From Clarireedia homoeocarpa (taxonomy: Eukaryota; Ascomycota; Leotiomycetes; Helotiales; Rutstroemiaceae): a DNA stretch of 17,106 nucleotides. Made by a program: the position numbers and the translations under genes. Under the pieces are notes generated by a model that had not been told where the DNA came from, did not search any database, and saw only the letters and a program-made list of their open reading frames with translations. The DNA lies in contig LNKV01000160.1 of NCBI GenBank assembly GCA_001465935.1, forward strand, positions 1 through 17,106, written 5' to 3'. Below, one piece after another: positions 1 to 8,415 of this stretch (positions are counted from its first letter, which is position 1; each line of letters opens with the position of its first letter).

Positions 1-199
1 ATATACTAATTTCGAATTCGAATTAAAAGTATATAATATATAATTACTAGATATAGTTAAGTTAGATACTAGAATAATAAAAGTAGAAAATCTTAAGAAT
101 TTATATAAATAATTATTATTTAATATTAAATTTATTATAGAAAGAACTATCTAATATTATAATATAAAGTATAGTATAGAACTAATATTAAAAAAAAAA

Positions 200-592
200 G
201 ATAAAGTTTATCTCTTTAAATAAAATATTAATATAAAAAAACTAAATAATAAATTAGATTATAAGAAATTAAAACTTTTTAAAATTAATAAAATAATTAA
301 ACTAATTAATTATTAATTAAAATTATTAAAAATTATAAAGATATATTTAATATTTTATATTTTATTTCTTAAATTAATATTATTAAAAATTAAATATATT
401 ATATATTAAAATCGAATTTATAAATCTAAATACTATATATAAAATCGAGAAAATATTAAATTATAAATATATTAAAAGAAAACTTTATTATTTATATTTA
501 GAAAATATATAAAAATTAATTAAAAATCTAAATTATTTATAAACTTTAAAAGAATTTTATTAAAAGAACTTATATTTATTTATTAAAAAAAA
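200..592 (+). pseudogene. Ty3/Gypsy integrase C-terminus and chromodomain, RIP-degraded
   Basis: From 200 the frame reads DKVYLF, then KKLNNKLDYKKLKLFKI, then LKLLKIIKIYLIFYI. This follows the integrase C-terminal pattern of fungal Ty3/Gypsy chromoviruses: a GDKVYL start, an LDYKKLGPFKI-like centre, and a PxxxxIHPVFHxSLL end. After a one-base frame change, the frame from 411 reads IYKIEKILNYKYIKRKLYYL and then LKNLNYL, a chromodomain with its YEVEKIL strand and the following helix. Stops fall where W, Q or R codons would stand, as RIP predicts. The element ends in the LTR relic starting near 1006. Seen: residue order and spacing. Family knowledge: chromoviruses carry a chromodomain after integrase. 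It is dead. Confidence 0.8.
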
Positions 593-1005
593 TATAAAGA
601 ATAAAAAATTAATTTTAAAGAAATTAAAAGTTTATTTAATTTATTCTATTTATTCTCTTTTTAATTTTTCTTTTTTTTTATAATATTTAATTCTTTTAAA
701 TATTTTAAATTATATTATAATATTTTAATTTTATATTTATTAAATTTATATTATTATTTTTATAAATAAAAATTTATAATCAAACTCTAATTTTTAATAG
801 AATAATTTAAATATAATTTCTTAAAAAATTTTCTTTTAATTTTAATAATACTTTTAAATATATATAGTTTATTATAATAATTCGATTTCTTAACTTTTTT
901 ATATAATATAATAAAAAAATTAAAAGAAGTAATTAAAGAAATATTAAATAAAATAAATAAATACTTTATTAATATTTAAAAATAAATACTAATTTAAAAA
1001 AGAAA

Positions 1006-1260
1006 TAATATTATAATTTATAAAGTTTAAAGATTTTAAATTTAGATTATAAAGTAATTAGTAGAATTTTAAATAAAGAATTATATAATATTATTTAATA
1101 ATTTAATAATTTAATAAAATTTTAATAAGTTAATAAATTAATAAACTAATAAAAATATATATAATAAAAATAAAGATTTATATAAATAAATAATATTTCT
1201 TTAATATATAAAGTTTTATATTTAATTTCATTAATTAACTTTAATTATAATTTATTATTT
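1006..1260 (+). repeat. LTR relic, copy 1 (3' LTR of left Gypsy element)
   Basis: Aligns by eye with the LTR at 10141 once C-to-T and G-to-A changes are allowed. It shares a TAATATTATAA start (TRATATTATGAC in the unmutated copy), a middle reading ATTTTAAATTTAGA, and the block around 1174-1225 beginning AGATTTATATAA and ending TTTTATATTTAATTT. It lies downstream of the integrase/chromodomain relic and follows an A/G-rich tract, so it is best read as that element's 3' LTR. The end coordinate is approximate. Confidence 0.6.
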
Positions 1261-1545
1261 ATTATTATAATTATTAATTTTCTATATAACTATTTTTAAT
1301 AATAAATTTATAATAATATTATTAAGTTTATTAATTAATAATATCTTATAATCTAACTACTTTTATATAATTTAAAAAATAAAATTTATAATAATTTATT
1401 AATAAGACTAATAATTTAAAAAAATTATAAATCTATTATAAATAAAATAATAAATTATTATATTTAATAGTTTTTTTAATAAATATTTTAATTATATTAT
1501 AATATAATTTATTAATTAATTTTATAAATATTATTAATATCGGAT

Positions 1546-1914
1546 TCACTTTAAACTATTGAAGCCGATAATTTATCCCGTGATTCTCTAATTATAAACT
1601 AATATAGAAGACCAAGATCATCTCAGATTCCGTAGCTTTGCTGTTCAGGCTCTTCTTCTATAAAAGCTGTAGAATTTTGTCTTATATAGTGTTTCCCGAA
1701 GTGAGTTCCTTTCATCAATTATATACTGAAGCCTTACGAGTTTGCTCCTAGTATCTCAGATTTCTTGAGCATCGTCTCAATTCACCTATCTATATTACTC
1801 TATATCTATTCGGTTAAGTTCAAAAAAGCTGGCAAAAAACCACCCTCGCCTATACTATTAACCCTTTGCTAGCACTGGATCTGCTAGCGACATCCTCTAC
1901 AAGTTCTTAGGCAA
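1546..1914. other. Intergenic: 3' flank of tmpA-like gene up to RIP boundary
   Basis: Ordinary-composition sequence between the AT block and the stop codon of the minus-strand tmpA-like gene. I see no coding potential. On the minus strand it should hold the 3' untranslated region and polyadenylation site, although no strong AATAAA signal stands out. One perfect inverted repeat lies just after the stop and is listed separately. Confidence 0.5.
1868..1888 (-). other. Perfect inverted repeat 27 nt past the tmpA-like stop
   Basis: GCTAGCA (1868-1874), a 7-nt spacer, then TGCTAGC (1882-1888): a 7-bp stem that would form a hairpin early in the 3' untranslated region. A role in 3' end formation or mRNA stability is only a guess. 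Confidence 0.35.
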
Positions 1915-4006
1915 TTAGAAGTCCCATAATGTGCCGAAGGCATGCAAGCCAGCTAAGCAAAAAGTTAGCGACCGTCGCTTTGCGAGTATAAGAACGTACG
2001 GTAAGAACCCACCGGCGCGACAACCTTGCATCATCTCGTCATTCCCCTTCATGTTAGAGGTGATAAAGATGACCTCTGCCCCGAAACTCTTCCATGTATC
2101 TATCAAAAGTTGCATAGCATCTGGTCGCCCTCCTCGTTTCTTCGAGTCCCAGAGAATCATTCGCTCGGGTTCGATGTTATTGTAGATCAGGCCCGATATT
2201 GTTGGTCCAAAGGTACTCTCCTGGTCAGACCCTATCCAAATGAGGAACCTAGCACTGTGTTAAGTGTGCTTCTATAGGAATGAAAGGGGACTGTACCAGT
2301 TTTTACTTTGGATACAGGTAGATAGCGCTGCCCCAATACCAGTTCCGGTGCAGATCCGGATTCCTCTTTTGAACATCGCGGATGCATGGCCGACACCAGC
2401 TAAGGTACATTAGTGGCACGTCATTGAGATTACGCATAGGAAACCAAATCTACCGAACTTAAGCTCTCTAGTCCACACCGTCTTAGGTGGATCTTGAACA
2501 AATGTCCTAGTGAAGTCACCTTGCACACCACAAATCATATAATGACAGCCGGAATTTCTGCCCTCGCTGATAATCCCAAACGCGTGGTACTCCATGATAG
2601 TTGTACGGCTGATTCTACCTAGAAGCCCTTGCTGGATTCCTCGATTGAAACGAAGAATGGCGACCTTTGGCGATGGCTAAACCAGATGTCAGTTGGGGCA
2701 ACGTACTCCAACTCGGGAAAGACATACGACTTCAACCTCCACTGGGACCTCTCGAAGAGTGAACCAGGGAATGAGAACGCTTGGGAAGTGAGCAACCGTT
2801 CTTGGATATTTGAACGAGAGCTTACAACAATGTCATAAAAACAGCAAACCAGAGCTCTTGAAGACTGAGCAGAGAATAGACATCGGTTCTCCGCTGCCTC
2901 AGCGTCACATCATAGGTGTTTCCCAATATAACAAAGCACCATGTGACCTAGCACACGTTAGAACTAGTCTCAAAGTCACGATCAGGTAAAATACCGCAAG
3001 GCCTAACCACCCAATGAAGCGATGATACTTCTCAAATACATTATGGTGATAACTAAAGTTCAAAGTCAGTTGCGCCACTTCTTGCATAAGATGTGCTTAC
3101 TTACTTGCGAATCCAGGGGAAAGCACTCAGGACAGAAATAATCACAAATAGATTCGTGATAATGCCGGTAGCTATCACGGCACAATGCTCAGTAGTCTCA
3201 CGCTGTATGATGTTGATAATGTTATACAGAAGCCAACTATACAGTTTGTTAACACTGTTTTTGAGCGATGCAGAATCTACCTACGCAGCACCAGAAATGG
3301 CGCACCCGGAATGGATCCCTCCCACATGTTGGAGAATCGAAACAACTGCCAATTTTATATATAAGGGTGCCCACTTTTGATTCCTTTATCAGCCTGTTCT
3401 ATCAATTAAGCAAGGGAAGAACTTACACTACGCAGCCCATAAATAGCAATGAGATATAGAATTCGTAGAAACAACTCATTCCGCATTATAATAGCACAAA
3501 GCAGGTTGCCCAAAGCCAAGGCACCTAAATGATTCTCAGCATAGGGGAAATGATGCAGCGCCGCCATGATAATCCCAGCTAGATTAAGCAGAGTGACGAA
3601 ACTGGAGGTTCGTGTTAGCGGGCTCTGAGGGAGAACACTCTCTTCGAGAGTTACCTGTAGGGTGGAGGCCTCACACAAAAAACTTTCGATATGTATTAAA
3701 CCACAGTAGGAACAAGATCCATCGATGTCTCGAGGCTGATACAGGAGGCAAAGCAGTAGTATCAGGAACTTGATTCTCTGCCGGCAATGGCAGCAATAAT
3801 ACTGGTATACTCGAGGACGGTGTTGTGCCTTCAGAATTTAGCGTGCTGGGTGATAAAAAGGTCCTGGATGGCTTCTCCGTTGTATCAACATTGGCGGCAA
3901 TGGGCAGGCTCTGCATGTGGAAATTGTTGCCTTTCTCTGCATCATCAAACCGCTTGTCGGTGCTGTCACCAGACTCATCTTCGACATGAGGGCAGTATGG
4001 AGACAT
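1915..4006 (-). CDS. tmpA-like: TmpA-like integral membrane flavoprotein (11 exons, 519 aa)
   Basis: Exons, in genomic coordinates and read in descending order: 3675-4006, 3427-3601, 3285-3373, 3105-3236, 2995-3052, 2826-2947, 2728-2779, 2454-2676, 2297-2399, 2013-2248, 1915-1952. All ten introns (46-73 nt) are GT-AG, most with CTAAC/CTGAC-type branch points, and splicing gives one uninterrupted 519-residue frame. Residues 1-92 are polar and probably disordered. About residues 93-310 hold several membrane segments with HHFPYAENHLGAL, QHVGGIHSGCAISGAAW and FEKYHRFIGW. The C-terminal half is a ferredoxin-reductase-like NAD(P)/flavin domain with SRTTIMEYHAFGIISEG, a CTGTGIG dinucleotide-binding loop (411-417), LWDSKKRGGRPD, and an AFGTLWDF end. 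This matches the TmpA family of putative membrane flavoproteins, whose founding member in Aspergillus nidulans affects conidiation. ATG 4006 has A at -3 and no in-frame upstream continuation was found. Splice sites are read by eye; the family call is from memory of conserved blocks. Confidence 0.87.
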
Positions 4007-4330
4007 TTTATATCTTTAGAATCCAAGGCTGATTGAGAACGTGACTGAAATGGTAATCGCTGACTGCTTGCTGGACCACTAACACCAAAAACACGGATCA
4101 TGAGATGAATTAGGAGTCGGATTCTCAACTGATCATAGTCAATGAGGAGGTCAAAGACAGCAAGAGGCGCTCAGTCGACTATATACAACACCTCAAACAA
4201 GCTGAGAAACAGACGTATACGTATCTCTCGCAGTCAGAAGCTCCCCACACAGAGCATATTGATGGAACTCTAACGCCATGACTGAGGCCAAGCCACAGCT
4301 GCTCCGCTAAATTCTTACAAGTCGGCCCTC
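4007..4330 (-). promoter_or_regulatory. Upstream region of tmpA-like gene
   Basis: Non-coding sequence before the minus-strand ATG at 4006. A TATA-like GTATATAG on the minus strand lies near 4178-4186, about 175 nt upstream of the ATG. A perfect 10-bp palindrome, ACGTATACGT, sits at 4213-4222 and could bind a dimeric factor. An ORF overlapping this region at 3838-4128 on the same strand is in another frame from exon 1 and shows no family features. No experimental-type evidence is available from sequence alone. Confidence 0.3.
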
Positions 4331-4685
4331 CACCGGGCTTTTTAGATCTTGCCGTAGCTGTAAAGTGCAGTTTATGCTTAAGGTTTATTTATTGAACATT
4401 TTATTGATCATTATAATTGATTTTGTTTCTCCCGCCAAACTTGGCTTAGCATATGTTATATGTCAAATAATCATCCAAAGGCATTGCACGCTTCATTTGA
4501 TTACAAGAAAATCAACTCGGCCCTTCTGGACTCGTAGTACGTATAGAATAGCTTTCTGGATCTGTTCAACTTTTTCGTGGACGCACTATCCAACGACCGA
4601 ACCTGCCTCGCTCCCGCCTCTTAATTATGCTAAGGGGTGAATAATGGCTAGATGTCTCCACTCTCCGGTACTTCTACCCTATGTT
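4331..4685. other. Intergenic, no gene recognised
   Basis: Moderately A/T-rich sequence with one plus-strand ORF (4365-4640) that has no recognisable domain, no good start context and no codon pattern I would trust. I see nothing else in it. Confidence 0.4.
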
Positions 4686-4790
4686 CCATACCCTCCCTCT
4701 CCCCCCCATTAACGAAGGTTATTTTTTCTGCGTCTTGCTACCTATTAATGTAACCTTTGTTCATGGGGGTAGGGGAGGGTAGTATCACAT
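4686..4790. repeat. Small foldback repeat, copy 1 (MITE-like)
   Basis: The left arm reads ATACCCTCCCTCTCCCC then ATTAACGAAGGTT. The right arm reads AACCTTTGTTCATGGGG then TAGGGGAGGGTA. The two arms are imperfect reverse complements of about 30 bp around a short A/T-rich centre containing TTATTTTTTCTGCGTCTTG. The centre and right arm recur at 8341-8415, so this is a dispersed short repeat. It has no coding capacity, and no clean target duplication is visible. Confidence 0.6.
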
Positions 4791-5290
4791 GCGATAGGAT
4801 GCCAGGCTAATACAGACCTCCGCCCTTTCAGCTCTTCTTCCTCTTTACCAAAGTGTCGGCGCCACCCACACTGTGAAAAGCTTATGGCAAAAACATGAGG
4901 TGATGAAAACTTGAGAAAAACTGATCTATCTGCTTCATTCTATGTACAAAGCCGTTTGAACGGCGTTTTTATATCCTCACTTGTGATTCCAGCACATTCC
5001 ATCGATGGCAAATCCAAAATGAAGCCGGTTCGGCTTTTGAGGATCATTCCTCGATTTGGGAATGGCCTCATTTATCGGAATGGGTCTTTGTGGACCTGTC
5101 AGTGGGGAATGGCATTCTCACACACACCCACGCATCGACACATCTTTGGTGATGTAGATGTAGAGATGCAAGACTAAAAAACCCCCAGTTGCTGCGCAGA
5201 TCGAGCCAGGGGTTCAGGAGTGGGATCATCTGGGTGGTTCAGTGAAGGAGGGGACCTTGTGTATCCACTTCAACCTTTACTACGTGGAGT
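4791..5290. other. Intergenic, no gene recognised; one small hairpin
   Basis: No convincing gene. The plus-strand ORF at 4911-5177 (ending EMQD) matches nothing I know. GCCGTT-TG-AACGGC at 4951-4964 is a perfect short dyad followed by G and five T. It resembles a bacterial-type terminator in form, but that meaning does not carry over to a fungal nuclear genome. Confidence 0.35.
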
Positions 5291-5299
5291 GGAGAGCAT

Positions 5300-5860
5300 C
5301 GATCCGGCAATCTGATCTCGTAGACGGACCCGGTGTCTGGGTATGTTTGACGCCAAGTCATCTGTCACCAGACCAAATACCTCTATCCAATCATGCCTAG
5401 TATCTAATTATATTGAAGTCGTATATTCGCGTGTTCAGGCGTCATGAACAGGTGTCTACTTTCTTATCCGTTCTCCTTGTCCAACTCGAACGACAGGCTT
5501 TGTTACATCGGATTTTGTAATCATCATTGACTTTGCGGAGAAGATCTCGCATAATTATGTAAGGATTTAAATGAGTGACAACTTCGTATACATGATCACG
5601 TTGTTCTGTAGGGGTGCGGGGGCGACTAGATCGTGGTTTTGAGTAGAAGTCAGCTTGTTTTTGCCACATTGTACGATCCCTTGATGATGAGATACGGAAC
5701 TTAGGGTATTTGTGTTGAATGGATTTGCGCTCCAATGAATCGAAGGGATCTCACAAATGCGAGCTCTTGTCTGAGGAGAATTCTCTCTTGTCGTGATATC
5801 ATCTAGGAATAGTCTTGAAAAAGGTGTTTTATTTTTGGTAGAAATCAGCATAAAAGTAGC
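5300..5860 (-). pseudogene. Tc1/mariner-like transposase relic, frameshifted
   Basis: Read on the minus strand, the first part gives DDITTRENSPQTRARICEIP, then after a frame change KSIQHKYPKF, then SKPRSSRPRTPTEQRDHVYE and VVTHLNPYIIMRDLLRKVND. This follows the N-terminal paired helix-turn-helix of fungal Tc1-like transposases, including the GRPR-type linker between the two helices (here SRPRT). Further on, in other frames, fragments read LTPEHANIRLQ-like (here MTPEHANIRLQ) and IWSGDR, where the family has a WSDE box carrying a catalytic aspartate. At least two frameshifts and several stops break it, and no third catalytic acidic block is visible. I could not identify terminal inverted repeats. 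Composition is ordinary, so the decay is not mainly RIP. The HTH part is fairly secure, the DDE part tentative. Confidence 0.6.
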
Positions 5861-5934
5861 AATGGAAAAAGCCTCTAATTGAGGGGAGTCTCTAACTGCT
5901 GCACCCTGTTCAAATTAGCTAGTTCTCCGACTTG

Positions 5935-6240
5935 CTTATTCTCTGCACAGCCTCGTCGCATACAACATATCCCCAGGGCACGGACCATTGCCCGCCATGC
6001 AGCACATCTATTATCCTCAAGGTGCGGCGGGGAATGAGGGTCTGGGTTTGTCACGCCTCCACTCTCGTAGAGAAAGGCAGCAGCAGATACATCTCTCACG
6101 TAACTCAGGTCCACGCCAAAAGCCAGCTATGCAAATATGCCATCACTAGCATTCGCCCCCAAGTATACCCACTCCATCAATGGATCGCTCCCGTTCGCTG
6201 CGGTAGCCAGAATGGTATTGTTAGAGTTAAAGAGTTAGCA
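5935..6240 (-). pseudogene. Unassigned coding-like relic
   Basis: On the minus strand one frame reads NNTILATAANGSDPLMEWVY, LGANASDGIFA, a TAG stop, and then in the same frame LAFGVDLSYVRDVSAAAF and ESGGVTNPDPHS. Amino-acid use looks protein-like on both sides of the single stop. I do not recognise the family. The opposite strand carries a 145-residue ORF (5932-6369) over the same bases, but its residue order looks less protein-like to me. It could be a decayed gene or a chance G/C-rich frame. Confidence 0.3.
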
Positions 6241-6373
6241 CTTATCCAGGCGCCGCAGGGCCGACGGGCGTGGAGGGCCGGTTCATATATCACGGTGCTA
6301 CATCGCCCCACACCAAAGGCTAACATAGCCGCCGATCCGATATTAGATAATTTATTTATTTCAGTATAACTAT

Positions 6374-6480
6374 AACTTCTTTTTACATATAAATCTTCGA
6401 GTTTTTTAACTCCTTTCAATTTTTTAATTATAAATTCTAAGAATATTTAATATTTTTTATTAATAATCTCGTTATAATTA
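6374..6480 (+). repeat. Dispersed A/T-rich repeat, copy a
   Basis: The sequence runs CTTCTTTTTACATATAAA, through TTTAACTCC, to TTAATTATAAATTCTAAG and TTATTAATAATCTCGTTATAA. Two more copies lie in the right AT block at about 11131-11230 and 11478-11571 in the same orientation. This copy still keeps several C and G bases that the other two have lost. The hAT-like element at 6485 is inserted at its right end. Confidence 0.55.
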
Positions 6481-6484
6481 CAAG
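6477..6484. repeat. 8-bp target-site duplication, left
   Basis: ATTACAAG here is repeated exactly at 7044-7051 on the other side of the element. Eight-base duplications are the rule for hAT transposons. Confidence 0.85.
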
Positions 6485-7043
6485 TAGGCTGCGGCGTGGG
6501 GCCCCATAGGCCGGGTTTTCCACTTCTTATCCCGCCCACTGGGTCCCTATAGGCTGGGCGGGTAATAGGACAATAGGCTGTTCTGCCTATAGGTTACCTA
6601 GTAGACTACCAAGAACCTAGTAAGCTGTTAAGAACTAATAGGCTACTAAGAACCTAGAACCTATTTTAAACTAAGAAGTTATATACTCTTTCTACTATAC
6701 TTTGTACCGAAAATTGAACTTGTAATTTTGTTTAGTTAAAATATTACTTATATATTCTTAAGTGTATTATAATCTCTTTTATAATAGATTAGTTATTGTC
6801 TATTACTTATAACCCAACTTATTATCTACTAGGTAATAGGTAATCTACTAGGTAATAGGTAATAGGTAACCTACTAGGTAATAGGTAATAGGTGGCCTAC
6901 TGGGTAATAGGTAACCTACAGTACTGGGTAATAGGTACCCCACCACGCCCACTAGGTAATGGGCCGGGTTTTCATTTTCTCAGCCCACCTAGTGGGGCCC
7001 CAAAGGGCTGGTGCCCCGCCCACTGGGCTTCTGCCGCAGCCTA
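6485..7043. mobile_element. Non-autonomous hAT-like element, 559 bp
   Basis: It begins TAGGCTGCGGC and ends GCCGCAGCCTA, perfect 11-bp terminal inverted repeats, flanked by the exact 8-bp duplication ATTACAAG. No transposase frame is present, so it would need an enzyme supplied elsewhere. Sub-terminal motifs repeat near both ends: GTGGGGCCCC at 6496-6505 and 6992-7001, and GGCCGGGTTTTC at 6509-6520 and 6962-6973. The interior is A/T-rich with repeated TAGGTAATAGG units. The ends are G/C-rich, unlike everything around them, and show no RIP. The TAGGC start is close to, but not identical with, the usual hAT YARNG consensus. The hAT call rests on the duplication length plus the terminal repeats. 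Confidence 0.82.
6589..6938. repeat. Internal repeats and foldback inside the hAT-like element
   Basis: From about 6825 to 6938 a CTACTAGGTAATAGG-type unit is repeated several times with variation. Around 6589-6605 the complementary motif TATAGGTTACCTAGTAG occurs, followed by further CCTAG/AACCTAG units to about 6662. The two clusters could pair to form a long imperfect stem. Confidence 0.6.
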
Positions 7044-7051
7044 ATTACAAG
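7044..7051. repeat. 8-bp target-site duplication, right
   Basis: ATTACAAG, identical to 6477-6484. Removing the element and one copy gives a simple joined empty site. Confidence 0.85.
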
Positions 7052-7154
7052 TTAACTTAGCGGCGATTTTCGTTCTCACAAACCTAAAAGCTTAATTTTA
7101 TATAAACAATACCTAGCTCCTCGCTTTATTATACTCTCAAGAAACAAAGACGAC

Positions 7155-7569
7155 ACCTTCAATATAATAATCATCGGCGGTGGGGCAGTAGGTAGTGTCC
7201 TGGCAGCGCACCTCTCTTCCACTCCCGCCCTCTGTATCCTCGTCTTCAAAGCAGGTCAAAACCACAACTTAGACCCTAGAGTAAGTACCTTAGGTCTTGC
7301 TAGTCATTACTTGGAAACAAGAATTATAATTGGATATTGAGATTATGTCGGAGCAGGGTTTCACAACACAGAGCTACTTCTCTTTGAAGCTCGGTAGGAG
7401 ATATTCGCTCAATTTCCAATCGGTAGAATTATTGTCCCGCTTGTAAGTATAGACGAGTAGTCCTTTTTAATAAGTATGTTCATAGCCGGCGAAGATACAC
7501 CGAATTACGAAAGCTGTCACTGCAAGGTCATTGAGCGCTGCTTCGCTAGAATAATCAGGGTAGTCCGCC
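7155..7569 (+). pseudogene. GMC oxidoreductase N-terminal remnant
   Basis: A single frame with three internal stops before the final one reads TFNIIIIGGGAVGSVLAAHL, then VFKAGQNHNLDPRVSTLGLA, and, after more divergent sequence, SFLISMFIAGEDTPNYES. The first block is the FAD-binding Rossmann motif of the glucose-methanol-choline family (GGGxxGxxLAxxL followed by an LxEAG-like VFKAG). The last corresponds to the family's GGSSxINxMxxxRG segment. Only roughly the first 130 of the usual 550-600 residues can be followed. No in-frame ATG precedes it; an ATA codon lies shortly upstream. The stops stand in TGA and TAG, and composition stays ordinary, so decay looks like simple mutation rather than heavy RIP. 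It is not functional. Confidence 0.65.
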
Positions 7570-8303
7570 CTAATTTTTAATTGTGCCTTCGCCGCGGTCT
7601 TGAGGTGCTCCCTAGATAGCGAAAGATAGATTTCCGATTGTGGTTAATATTTTTCCTTACCAGAAATGATTCTCAATCCTGATATTTATACTGAAAAAGG
7701 ATCCTGAAGTCATGATTGCGATACACCATTCAAAAATGTGAAGGCCTCTCGGGTGTAAAGACAGGTGCCTGCAGTGCCTGATTTCTAACGCAACGTCTGC
7801 GTTACAAAAAGTCGCGGTCCTGTGTGTATGTACTGATACAAGTTGTAAGAGCCATGCTCATCCGATTCCCATTTCCATGACAATCCGACTACAGGAGTCA
7901 TTTCCAGTCATTTCCGAATAGCTTCATTTAACATTACGCCAGACATTCATTAAATTGCGTGATTCCAAGCCTACAGGAGTCTATCAAAGTGCTACCGAGG
8001 ATGCCTATAAAAGGCTCCTATTTTCCATGGATTTAGATAGCTCAATCAAGTCATATTATCTAACACAAGTCAAAAGTATCTGTCTCGGTGCTCTGACTTC
8101 ACAGAGTCTAATTGCAAATCCCGATCTGCACCGGGACCCACGGACCTCAGTACTGTCTACCCGCGAATAAGGTTCTTAGAGATAATCGTTGTATATTATT
8201 CTGTGTTAATACTTTCCAGGACGGTTCAGAGCAGTAGCTTTATGCGACCGCCGCCACACTTCGGCCAAGTGAAAATTGGAGTTAAGCTAGCTAAGATATT
8301 AAT
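7570..8303. other. Intergenic, decayed sequence without a clear gene
   Basis: I could not follow the GMC frame into this stretch. A plus-strand ORF at 7955-8170 begins with TTG rather than ATG and matches no family I recognise. It may be debris of the oxidoreductase or of another gene. I see no tRNA or other RNA gene. Confidence 0.35.
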
Positions 8304-8415
8304 TTAACCTTTGTTCTTTGTTCTTGGGGGGAGGTACCCTAATGTTATTTTTTCCGTGTCTTGTCATCTGAAAATTTGACCTTTATTGATGGGAGCTGGG
8401 GGAGATAGGGTATTG
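8304..8415. repeat. Small foldback repeat, copy 2 (MITE-like, rearranged)
   Basis: It contains TTATTTTTTCCGTGTCTTG, then GACCTTTATTGATGGGAG and a GGGGGAGATAGGGTA end, matching the centre and right arm of copy 1 at 4686-4790. To the left stands AACCTTTGTTC, TTGGGGGGAGGTACCCT, which resembles another right arm rather than the expected C-rich left arm. This copy therefore looks rearranged or composite. It lies about 450-560 bp upstream of the HET start codon. Confidence 0.5.

Larger units (their letters stand above)
1..1545. repeat. AT-saturated, RIP-degraded retroelement block (left)
   Basis: Almost pure A/T sequence in which CpA and TpG are nearly missing and the few remaining C bases lie mainly in TCG or CT contexts. 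This is the pattern expected from repeat-induced point mutation (C to T, preferring CpA) acting on both strands. No open frame of useful length survives. Parts can still be read at the protein level as a Ty3/Gypsy element on the plus strand, listed separately. The stretch between the chromodomain and the LTR (about 593-1005) is 3' non-coding element sequence ending in an A/G-rich tract that fits a polypurine tract. The stretch after the LTR (about 1260-1545) holds nothing I can identify. Composition changes sharply near 1545. Confidence 0.85.

Noticed and set aside
1915..2160. A ketoreductase-like reading of the minus-strand ORF (polyketide synthase fragment)
   Set aside because: The resemblance came from an unspliced frame. 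Once the introns at 1953-2012 and 2249-2296 are removed, the sequence continues into a TmpA-type domain at both ends.
2629..2838. Plus-strand ORF of 69 residues, and other short ORFs across 1931-4032
   Set aside because: They lie over spliced exons of the minus-strand tmpA-like gene and are antisense shadows.
3671..3676. Donor GTGTGA for the first intron of the tmpA-like gene
   Set aside because: It leaves the wrong phase for exon 2. The next donor, GTGAGG at 3674, keeps the frame and gives the family-like YRKFFVFVTLLNLAG junction.
4951..4969. Hairpin plus T-run as a terminator
   Set aside because: Rho-independent terminators are bacterial. With fungal introns and genes around it, this is more likely chance.
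5932..6369. Plus-strand 145-residue ORF
   Set aside because: No domain, odd composition rich in H, C and P, and it overlaps a minus-strand frame that looks more protein-like. Probably a by-product of local G/C content.
6825..6938. CRISPR-like array from repeated TAGGTAATAGG units
   Set aside because: Units are variable, without regular unique spacers, and lie inside a transposon of a eukaryotic genome.
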